In this document: piece after piece, positions 34,469 to 41,132 of the stretch
How the letters are laid out: each line of letters opens with the position of its first letter
Position numbering within the stretch: position 1 is the stretch's first letter
From: an uncultured Acidimicrobiales bacterium
Lineage (GTDB): Bacteria; Actinomycetota; Acidimicrobiia; Acidimicrobiales; CADCSY01
Length of the DNA: 64,000 nucleotides
Direction: 5' to 3'
Assembly: GCA_902805555.1 (NCBI GenBank)
Contig: CADCSY010000040.1
Span: 1-64,000 of the forward strand
Translations under genes and position numbers: made by a program
Notes under the pieces: model-generated
Seen by the model: the letters and a program-made list of their open reading frames with translations, nothing else
Told to the model about the DNA's origin: nothing
Database searches by the model: none

Positions 34469-34935
34469 CCCTCGTCACCGGCGACGAGAGCCTCGAGCAG
34501 GGCCACCGCGTCGGGGAGGTGGGCTCGCTGCTCCGCGGGCAGCGCCGCCAGGCGCTGCGCCAGGAGCTGGGTGCGCTCGGCTCGGACCGACCGGAGGGCT
34601 CGACGCCCGGCAGCCGTGGTGGTCAGCAGGGCGGACCGGGCGTCCTCGGGCGACTCCCGGCGCTCGCACAGCCCGCTCTCGACGAGGCGGGCTGCGATGC
34701 GGGTCATCGTCGGTGCGGCCACGCACTCCCGGGCGGCGAGGTCGCTGAGGCGGACGGGCTCGAGCAGCTCCACGGAGGCGAGCGCCGAGAGCTGCGAGAG
34801 GGTGAGGCCGCCGGATCGCCGGCGCAGCTGGCGGGCCAGGCGCCCGACGGCGAGGCGCAACCTGGCCGCCTGTGCGGCCTCGTCGACGTCGATGACGGCG
34901 GGACGGGGCTTGACGGCGCCACGGGCGGAAGGCAT
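34465..34935 (-). CDS. MarR-family regulator of the adjacent MFS pump
   Basis: A 156-aa winged-helix dimer. The recognition region is LTLSQLSALASVE followed by AAPTMTRIAARLVESGL, with the wing at ERRESPEDARSALLTTTAAG. It probably represses its own operon and releases DNA when a phenolic or other ligand binds. ATG 34935 is chosen over 34953 because AAGGAG lies six bases upstream. A dyad operator candidate (34954-34974) sits immediately upstream. The downstream MFS gene is translationally coupled. Confidence 0.85.
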   Translation of the reverse strand: MPSARGAVKPRPAVIDVDEAAQAARLRLAVGRLARQLRRRSGGLTLSQLSALASVELLEPVRLSDLAARECVAAPTMTRIAARLVESGLCERRESPEDARSALLTTTAAGRRALRSVRAERTQLLAQRLAALPAEQRAHLPDAVALLEALVAGDEG

Positions 34936-34953
34936 CGACGGCTCCTTGATCAT

Positions 34954-34974
34954 TAGGTATGCGAAGCAATCCTA
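34954..34974. promoter_or_regulatory. 21-bp dyad, candidate MarR operator overlapping the -10
   Basis: The site reads TAGG-2-TGC-3-GCA-2-CCTA, with 14 of 21 positions symmetric. The minus-strand TAGGAT (34974-34969) within it would serve as the -10 of the marR/MFS transcript, so binding would block the promoter. Confidence 0.55.
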
Positions 34975-35007
34975 CCGACCGTCCCGGCGTGAGGCACCCT
35001 GTCGGCC

Positions 35008-36129
35008 ATGACCGAGCCGGCGCGCACGAGGCCCCTGGACGAGCGGCACCCGGACGAGCGGGATGCCCCGCCGGATCCCGACGAGGTGGCGGCGTTCGCC
35101 TTCCACGTGTGGGGGTTCCGCCAGGGGGAGGTCGTCTCGCTCATGATCCACCTTGGTGACCGGCTCGGCCTCTACCGGGCACTCGCGGGCGCCGGACCCC
35201 GCACCGCAGGTGAGGTCGCGGCGGCCACCGGGCTGCACGAGCGCTGGCTCCTCGAGTGGCTCCGGGGCCAGGCCGCCGCCGGCCTGCTCCGATCGGATGA
35301 CGGGTCGTCCTTCGAGCTGACGCCGGCTGGGGCGGCGGTGCTGGCCGACGAGGAGGGCAGCCTGGCCTTCGCCGCCGGCGCCTTCGGTGGCCCCCCGCTG
35401 CCGTCGATCGTGGCCGGGTTGGTGGAGGCGTTCCGGACGGGGCGGGGCATGGCCTACGACCACCTCGGCGAGGCCGGGACCCACACCATGGCCCGCCAGC
35501 TCGCCCCCTGGTCGAGGCTCGCCCTCGTGCCCGTCGTCCTGCCCGCCCTCGACGGCGTGGTCGAGCGCCTGGAGGCGGGGGCCCGGGTGGCCGACATCGG
35601 CTGCGGTGCGGGCGTCGCCCTCACCGCGCTGGCCCAGGCCTTCCCCCGCTCGACCTTCGCCGGGTTCGACCTCTCGCGCCACGCCATCGAGCGGGCCCGG
35701 GCCGGTGTGGAGGCCGCGGGTGTGGCCAACGTCGAGCTGCACCACGCCAGGGCGGAGGACCTCCCCGCGGGGGCCGGCTACGACCTCGTGCTGGCGCTCG
35801 ACTGCCTCCACGACATGACCAGGCCGGACGCCGCGCTGGCGGCGGTGCGGTCGGCCGTCGCCGACGACGGCACCCTCCTGGTCAAGGAGATCCGCAGCAC
35901 CGGGGACTGGCGGCGGGACCAGCGCAACCCGATGCTGGCCATGATGTACGGCTTCTCCGTGCAGACGTGCATGTCGTCGGCGCTCTCGGAGCCCGGCGGG
36001 GCGGGGCTGGGGACGCTCGGCCTGCCGCCCGAGGTGCTGCGGCGCCTGTGCGAGGAGGCCGGGTTCTCACGCATGGTGACCCACGACGTGGACGACCCGG
36101 CCAACCTCTACCACGAGGTCCGCCCGTGA
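35008..36129 (+). CDS. Class I SAM-dependent methyltransferase with winged-helix N-terminus
   Basis: 373 aa. Residues 25-130 form a dimerisation/winged-helix domain like that of small-molecule O-methyltransferases (LGLYRALAGAGPRTAGEVAA, TGLHERWLLEWLRG). Motif I is VADIGCGAGVALTAL near residue 195, motif II follows at FAGFDLS, and motif III-like LALDCLHDM near 265. The substrate is unknown. CACCCT ends seven bases before ATG 35008 without a Shine-Dalgarno, so the message may be leaderless. It is divergent from the marR/MFS operon and may share its operator region. Confidence 0.85.
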   Translation: MTEPARTRPLDERHPDERDAPPDPDEVAAFAFHVWGFRQGEVVSLMIHLGDRLGLYRALAGAGPRTAGEVAAATGLHERWLLEWLRGQAAAGLLRSDDGSSFELTPAGAAVLADEEGSLAFAAGAFGGPPLPSIVAGLVEAFRTGRGMAYDHLGEAGTHTMARQLAPWSRLALVPVVLPALDGVVERLEAGARVADIGCGAGVALTALAQAFPRSTFAGFDLSRHAIERARAGVEAAGVANVELHHARAEDLPAGAGYDLVLALDCLHDMTRPDAALAAVRSAVADDGTLLVKEIRSTGDWRRDQRNPMLAMMYGFSVQTCMSSALSEPGGAGLGTLGLPPEVLRRLCEEAGFSRMVTHDVDDPANLYHEVRP

Positions 36130-36133
36130 GGGG

Positions 36134-36622
36134 TCAGGAGGGGAGCTGCGCCTCGATGGCGCTCACGAGCTCGGGCGCCTCCGGCTCCACCAGGGGGCGG
36201 AAGCGGGCCACGACCTCGCCCTCCGGCGAGATGAGGAACTTCTCGAAGTTCCAGGAGATGTCGCCGGCCTTGCCCTCGTCGTCGGGGACGGCGGTCAGCT
36301 GCTCGTACAGCGGGTGGCGGTCGGGGCCGTTGACCTCGACCTTCTCGTACATCGGGAACGTCACGCCGTAGGTCGTCGAGCAGAACGTCTCGATCTCGTC
36401 GGCCGTGCCCGGCTCCTGGCCGGCGAACTGGTTGCAGGGGAAGCCGAGCACGGAGAAGCCACGGTCGCCGTAGGTCTCCTGGAGCTTCTCGAGCCCTGTG
36501 TACTGCGGCGTGAGGCCGCACTTCGAGGCGACGTTGACGATGAGGAGGGCCTTGCCCTGCTGGTCGGCGAGCGAGGCGGGCTCGCCCTTGAGCGTGGCGA
36601 CCGGTGCGTCGTAGATGGACAT
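36134..36622 (-). CDS. Glutathione peroxidase family protein
   Basis: A 162-aa thioredoxin-fold peroxidase. The active-site Cys is in NVASKCGLTPQY near residue 35, Gln in GFPCNQFAGQEPG near 70, and Trp in ISWNFEKFLI, giving the Cys-Gln-Trp catalytic set with Cys in place of selenocysteine. Bacterial members usually depend on thioredoxin rather than glutathione. It would reduce organic or lipid hydroperoxides in the cytoplasm. ATG 36622 has an AGGA nearby. It is convergent with the methyltransferase and divergent from the PIG-L gene. Confidence 0.93.
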   Translation of the reverse strand: MSIYDAPVATLKGEPASLADQQGKALLIVNVASKCGLTPQYTGLEKLQETYGDRGFSVLGFPCNQFAGQEPGTADEIETFCSTTYGVTFPMYEKVEVNGPDRHPLYEQLTAVPDDEGKAGDISWNFEKFLISPEGEVVARFRPLVEPEAPELVSAIEAQLPS

Positions 36623-36643
36623 GGATCAATCCTGTCAGGTCGG

Positions 36644-36649
36644 TACCCT
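36644..36649 (+). promoter_or_regulatory. Candidate -10 TACCCT for a leaderless PIG-L mRNA
   Basis: TACCCT ends six bases before GTG 36656. No Shine-Dalgarno is present. Confidence 0.5.
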
Positions 36650-36655
36650 CCCCCG

Positions 36656-37375
36656 GTGCTCGACGATGCCGCGGTCGAACGGGCCCTGGTGGTCACCGCC
36701 CACCCCGACGACGTCGACTTCGGGGCGGCGGGGACCGTCGCCGGGTGGGTCGACGCCGGCGTCGAGGTGACGTACTGCGTGGTCACCGACGGCGACGCCG
36801 GGGGCTTCGACCCGACGGTGGCGCGGGCCGACATCCCCGGCATCCGCCGGGCGGAGCAGGAGGCGGCCGCCGCCGTCGTCGGCGTCCACGACGTCCGCTT
36901 CCTCGGCTACCCCGACGGGCGCCTGGTCGTGAGCATCGACCTGCGGCGCGACATCTCCCGCGTCATCCGCCAGGTCCGCCCCCAGCGGCTCCTGTGCCAG
37001 TCGTCCGAGCGCAACTACCGGCGCATCTACGCGAGCCACCCCGACCACCTGGCGGCCGGCGAGGCCACGCTGTGCGCCGTCTACCCCGACGCCCGCAACC
37101 CGTTCGCCCACACCGAGCTCCTGGCCGACGAGGGCCTCGACCCGTGGTCGGTGCACGAGACGTGGCTGATGGTCGGCGCCGGCAGCGCGCACCACGTGGA
37201 CGTGACCGACACCTTCGACCGCAAGCTCGAGGCGATCCTCAGCCACGCCAGCCAGATGACCGACCCCGCAGGCCTCGAGACCAGGATGCGGAGCTGGCTC
37301 TCGGACAACGCGGCCGCCGGCGGTCTCCCCGAGGGCCGGTTGGCGGAGGCGTTCCAGGTGGTCGACACCGCCTGA
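36656..37375 (+). CDS. PIG-L/LmbE-family deacetylase
   Basis: A 239-aa zinc-dependent deacetylase of the MshB/LmbE type. The metal motif is TAHPDDVDFG (AHPDD followed by Asp instead of the more common Glu) near residue 16, and the His pair later is in ASHPDHLAAGE near 125. It may remove an N-acetyl group from a sugar conjugate; participation in thiol metabolism is possible but not shown. GTG 36656 is chosen over the long track start because the upstream part is antisense to the peroxidase gene. Confidence 0.88.
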   Translation: MLDDAAVERALVVTAHPDDVDFGAAGTVAGWVDAGVEVTYCVVTDGDAGGFDPTVARADIPGIRRAEQEAAAAVVGVHDVRFLGYPDGRLVVSIDLRRDISRVIRQVRPQRLLCQSSERNYRRIYASHPDHLAAGEATLCAVYPDARNPFAHTELLADEGLDPWSVHETWLMVGAGSAHHVDVTDTFDRKLEAILSHASQMTDPAGLETRMRSWLSDNAAAGGLPEGRLAEAFQVVDTA

Positions 37376-37416
37376 CCCGTGCGGCGGCTGCTCGGGCCGT
37401 CGAGCGGGGCCCCCGC

Positions 37417-37422
37417 TAGGTT
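37417..37422 (+). promoter_or_regulatory. Candidate -10 TAGGTT for a leaderless mRNA
   Basis: TAGGTT ends six bases before GTG 37429. No Shine-Dalgarno is present. Confidence 0.5.
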
Positions 37423-37428
37423 GCCGCC

Positions 37429-38547
37429 GTGCTGCACCCCCTCGACGACCTGCCGATCCACCAGACGTCCGAGCCCCTCGCGCACGTGGCCACCGGCGAC
37501 CGCAACGCCTACGACCGCTACTTCTTCAACGGCTACACGGCGGACGGCTCGGTCTTCTTCGCCGCGGCGCTCGGCGTCTACCCCAACCGCCAGGTCATCG
37601 ACGCCTCGTTCAGCGTGGTCCGGGACGGGGTGCAGACGTCGGTGCACGCCTCGGGACGCCTCGACCCGGGCCGGCTGCGCACCCAGGTCGGGCCGATCGA
37701 GGTGCAGGTCCCCGAACCCATGCGACGCCTCCGGGTCGTCGTGGGGCCGAACGAGGCGGGTGTCCTGGCCGACGTCACCTTCGCGGCGCGCACCGAGGCG
37801 GTGGAGGAGCCGCGCTTCACGGTCCGGCGGGGGACCCGCATCGTCATGGACTACACGCGCCTCACGCAGTTCGGGACGTGGCGCGGCCAGCTGTCCATCG
37901 GCGACGACGTGGTGGCGCTCGACGGCCTCGACGTGCTGGGCACCCGAGACCGCTCATGGGGCATCCGCTCGGTGGGGGAGCGGGAGGGAGGGGCGCCGGG
38001 TCCCGCCCCCCAGTTCTTCTGGCTGTGGGCGCCGCTCAACCTCGGGTCCCGCTGCCTGCACGTCGACTTCCAGGAGGACGCGACCGGGCGGCGGGCCCAC
38101 GCCAACGGCGAGGTGGTGCCGTTGCTGGCGAGCACGGATGCGCCGGTCGACCTCGTCGCCCCGGCCGCGGAGCGGGCAGCGGACGTCGCCCACCACATCA
38201 CCTGGCGGGCGGGGACCCGTCGGGCCGAGGCCGCCTCGATCACCCTCCAGCCCCACGGCCGCGACTCGGTGGTGGCCGAGCTCGAGCCGATCCTCGACTT
38301 CCAGATGCTCGGCATCGGCTACCTCCACCCCGGGTGGGGCCACGGCTCGTGGCGCGGCGAGTCGGCGGTGGGCGTCGAGTCGTGGCGGCTCGACGAGCTC
38401 GACCCGCTCGCGCTGCAGCACCTGCACGTGCAGCAGCTGTGCCGGGTCCGGGTCGGCGACGAGGTCGGTACCGGCGTGCTGGAGCAGCTCGTCATCGGCC
38501 CCCACGAGCCCTCCGGCTTCACCGGGCTCGCCGACGGCGCCGGCTGA
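37429..38547 (+). CDS. Hypothetical lipocalin-like (CrtC/AttH-type) protein
   Basis: 372 aa, mostly beta-strand. The two-barrel layout resembles CrtC/AttH-like hydratase-fold proteins common in mycobacteria and Acidimicrobiia: RYFFNGYTADGSVFFAAALG at the start, GLDVLGTRDRSWGIR in the middle (a conserved DRSWG segment), and FQMLGIGYLHPGWGHG in the second half. There is no signal peptide. Function unknown; a steroid or lipid ligand is a guess from distribution. GTG 37429 is the start, with a TAGGTT box six bases before it. The flavoprotein gene follows after 15 bases. Confidence 0.7.
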   Translation: MLHPLDDLPIHQTSEPLAHVATGDRNAYDRYFFNGYTADGSVFFAAALGVYPNRQVIDASFSVVRDGVQTSVHASGRLDPGRLRTQVGPIEVQVPEPMRRLRVVVGPNEAGVLADVTFAARTEAVEEPRFTVRRGTRIVMDYTRLTQFGTWRGQLSIGDDVVALDGLDVLGTRDRSWGIRSVGEREGGAPGPAPQFFWLWAPLNLGSRCLHVDFQEDATGRRAHANGEVVPLLASTDAPVDLVAPAAERAADVAHHITWRAGTRRAEAASITLQPHGRDSVVAELEPILDFQMLGIGYLHPGWGHGSWRGESAVGVESWRLDELDPLALQHLHVQQLCRVRVGDEVGTGVLEQLVIGPHEPSGFTGLADGAG

Positions 38548-38562
38548 TCGCGAGGATTGCCC

Positions 38563-39993
38563 GTGCGCAGGTTCGACGTGGTGGTCCTGGGAGCAGGGTC
38601 GGCGGGCGAGACGGTGGCCGGCGAGCTGGCCGACGCCGGGCGCGCCGTGGCCCTCGTCAGCGACGGCCTGGTCGGCGGTGAGTGCCCCTACGTCGCCTGC
38701 ATGCCGAGCAAGGCGCTGCTCCGCTCGGCGTCGGTGCGGGTCCTGGCCGGTCGCGCCCACTAGCTGGGGGCGGCGGGAGAGCCCCTCGACCTCGGCGACC
38801 CGCTCGCCGCCTGGGCGGGCGCCGTGGCCCGGAGGGACGAGGTGGCCGACCACCTCGACGACCGGGCGGCGGCGGAGGCCCTGGTGGCCAGGGGCGTGAC
38901 CCTGGTGCGCGGCCGAGGCACCGTCACCGCCCCCGGCCAGGTGCAGGTGACCGCGTCGGACGGCGCCACGGCGGCGCCAGAGGACGAGGTGCTCGGCTGG
39001 GGCGACCTGGTGGTGGCGACCGGGAGCCGGCCCGTCGTGCCGCCCGTCGACGGGCTCGGCGACGTGCCGTGGTGGACGAGCGACCAGGCCCTCACGAGCA
39101 GGGAGCGGCCCGGTCGCCTCGTCGTGGTCGGAGGTGGTCCCGTCGGTTGCGAGCTCGCCCAGGTCTACGCCCGCTTCGCCAGCGAGGTCACCATCGTGGA
39201 GGCCGGCGAGGGCCTCCTCGACCGGGAGGAGCCAGAGGTGTCGGCCGCCCTCTGCGCCGCCCTCGGAGACGAGGGGATCGTCGTCCGGCGCTCCTCGGTG
39301 GTGACGAGGGTCGAGCCGGCCCCGGGAGGAGGCGTGAGGGCGCAGGTCGCGCCAGCGGACGGGGCCCCGGTGGGCGGCCCGCCGTCGGGGCCGGTCGACG
39401 CCGACCGGCTCCTCGTCGTCACCGGCCGCCGTCCGAACGTCGACGACATCGGCCTCGAGGTCCTCGGGCTCGACCCGTCCGGGCTGGCGGTCGACGAGCG
39501 CTGCCGGGTGGTCGGTGCTCCACGGGTCTGGGCGGTCGGTGACGTCAACGGCGTCGCCCCCTACACCCACGCCGCCAACCACCAGGCACGGGTGGTGGCG
39601 GCGAACCTGCTCGGTCGCGACGAGGTCGACGACCGCAGCGCCACCCCCCGCTGCGTCTACACCGAGCCGTCGGTGGCAGCCGTGGGGCTCACCCGGGCCG
39701 AGGCCGAGGAGGCGGGCCTCGACGTGGCGAGCGCCACGTTCGACCCCGGCGAGACGGCCAGGGCCGCCAGCGACGACGCCGGTGGCGGGGTCGTGGTCCT
39801 CGTCGCCGACGTCCGACGGTCGGTGCTCGTGGGCGCCAGCCTCGTCGGCCCCTCGGCGGACGAGTGGCTCGGGCAGCTCACGCTCGCCGTCCGGGCGGCC
39901 GTCCCCCTCGAGGTGCTGGCCGACGTCGTCCAGGCCTTCCCCACCTACAGCGAGGCGCTGACCCCGGCCCTCCGGGCGCTGCTGGAGGGGTGA
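38563..39993 (+). pseudogene. FAD/NAD(P)-disulfide oxidoreductase interrupted by an in-frame TAG
   Basis: A 476-codon reading frame broken by a single amber codon at 38761-38763. Before it: FAD motif [13 protein letters not shown] and the redox pair [16 protein letters not shown] (Cys-x4-Cys). After it, in the same frame: LGAAGEPLDLGDP, then the NAD(P) motif VVVGGGPVGCELA, FAD motif WAVGDVNG and the dimerisation domain with AFPTYSEAL. Everything needed for a dihydrolipoamide-dehydrogenase or mercuric-reductase-like enzyme is present apart from the stop. The codon would be CAG (Gln) by one C-to-T change. GTG 38563 has GAGG seven bases upstream. GTG 38824 could restart translation but would lose the FAD and Cys motifs. 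Confidence 0.85.
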
Positions 39994-40001
39994 GCCGCCC
40001 C

Positions 40002-40328
40002 GTGGACGGCGCCGGCTTCCAGGGGCGGGTGGCGGCGGCGGTCGCGGCCATCCCGCCGGGGACGGTCTCGACCTACGGCGAGGTGGCGGTGGAGGCCGGC
40101 TTCACGACCGGCGCCAGCAGGGCCGTCGGCAACGTGCTCCAGCGGGTCGAGGGCCTCCCGTGGTGGCGGGTCGTGACCGCCTCCGGCCGGCTGGTCCCCG
40201 GGCTCGAGGAGCGCCATGCGCAGCTGCTGCGGGCCGAGGGGGTTGCCCTGAGCGCCGGGCGCGTCGGACTGCCGGGTGCTCGCCGCCCCGCCTCGTCAGC
40301 GCGCCCTCCAGCCGGCGAGCACCGCTGA
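40002..40328 (+). CDS. Alkyltransferase-like (ATL) protein
   Basis: A 108-aa DNA-binding protein of the O6-alkylguanine alkyltransferase fold without the reactive Cys. The HTH-containing segment is IPPGTVSTYGEVAVEAGF, and the normal PCHRV active site reads LPWWRVVTASG, the Trp change that marks ATL proteins. Such proteins flip out O6-alkylguanine and hand it to nucleotide excision repair. The start is GTG 40002 or GTG 39990; the latter overlaps the flavoprotein stop as GTGA. Its last 33 bases overlap the convergent serine-hydrolase gene. Confidence 0.85.
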   Translation: MDGAGFQGRVAAAVAAIPPGTVSTYGEVAVEAGFTTGASRAVGNVLQRVEGLPWWRVVTASGRLVPGLEERHAQLLRAEGVALSAGRVGLPGARRPASSARPPAGEHR

Positions 40329-41132
40329 GCCGAGGGCCGGCCACGCCTCACGGGCCCAGGGTCCGAAGGGGCGGTCGGTGAGCACGGTGCAGGCCACCCC
40401 CGCCTCGGGGTCGACCCAGCAGAACCCGCCGGCCCGGCCGAAGTGGCCGAAGGTGGCGGCCGACGCCTCCGGTGCGGTCCAGTGCGGCGACTTCTGGCCC
40501 CGCACCTCGGCGCCGAGGCCCCAGTCGTTCGGGCGCTGCTGGCCGAAGCCCGGCAGCACGCCGTCCAGGCCCGGGAAGGCGACCCCCCTGAGGAGCGCAG
40601 CGGTCTCGGCCGACACGAGGGTGGGGGCGAGCAGCTCGGCGCCCAGCGCGGCCAGATCCCGGGCGGGCCCCACGGCGCCTGCAGCGGGTGAGCCCTCGAG
40701 CCGGGTCCCCGTCATGGCGAGGGGGGCGAGCACGGCCTCCTCCAGGTACGTGGAGAAGTCCATCCCGGCTGCCACGGCGAGCGCCTCGGCCAGCACCTCG
40801 AAGCCGGCGTTCGAGTAGATCCGCCTGGTGGCCGGGGGCGCGACCGGGTCACGGCCCTCGGTGCCGAGACCTGAGGCGTGCGCCAGCAGGTGGGCCACCG
40901 TCGCCCCGGGAGGTCCGGCCGGCCCGTCGAGGTCGAGCGTCCCCTCCTCGCACGCCACGTGGACGGCCAGCGCGGTGAGCAGCTTCGTGACCGACGCCCA
41001 CGGGAGCCGGCGGTCCAGCGCCCCGTGGGTGGCGTGCACGCCGTCCGGCCCCACCACCGCCACGGCGGCGACGCCCACGGGCCACGACGCCACCGACCCG
41101 AGCGGGTCCGGTTCAGCCTCTCGCGTGCTCAT
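40296..41132 (-). CDS. Beta-lactamase-fold serine hydrolase
   Basis: 278 aa. The serine motif SxxK is in ASVTKLLTA near residue 47, the YxN motif in IYSNAGFEV near 107, and the third motif is FGHFGRAGG in place of KTG. This is the class C/D-peptidase-like family, which includes esterases as well as beta-lactamases. There is no signal peptide, so the protein is probably cytoplasmic and more likely an esterase than a resistance enzyme. ATG 41132 lies 20 bases inside the end of the SpoIIE-type gene, indicating co-transcription. Confidence 0.85.
   Translation of the reverse strand: MSTREAEPDPLGSVASWPVGVAAVAVVGPDGVHATHGALDRRLPWASVTKLLTALAVHVACEEGTLDLDGPAGPPGATVAHLLAHASGLGTEGRDPVAPPATRRIYSNAGFEVLAEALAVAAGMDFSTYLEEAVLAPLAMTGTRLEGSPAAGAVGPARDLAALGAELLAPTLVSAETAALLRGVAFPGLDGVLPGFGQQRPNDWGLGAEVRGQKSPHWTAPEASAATFGHFGRAGGFCWVDPEAGVACTVLTDRPFGPWAREAWPALGSAVLAGWRAR

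Noticed and set aside
38761-38763. Pyrrolysine insertion at the TAG codon
   Set aside because: No pyl genes in the window, the position is a plain linker after the FAD/Cys region, and a one-base change to CAG explains it more simply.
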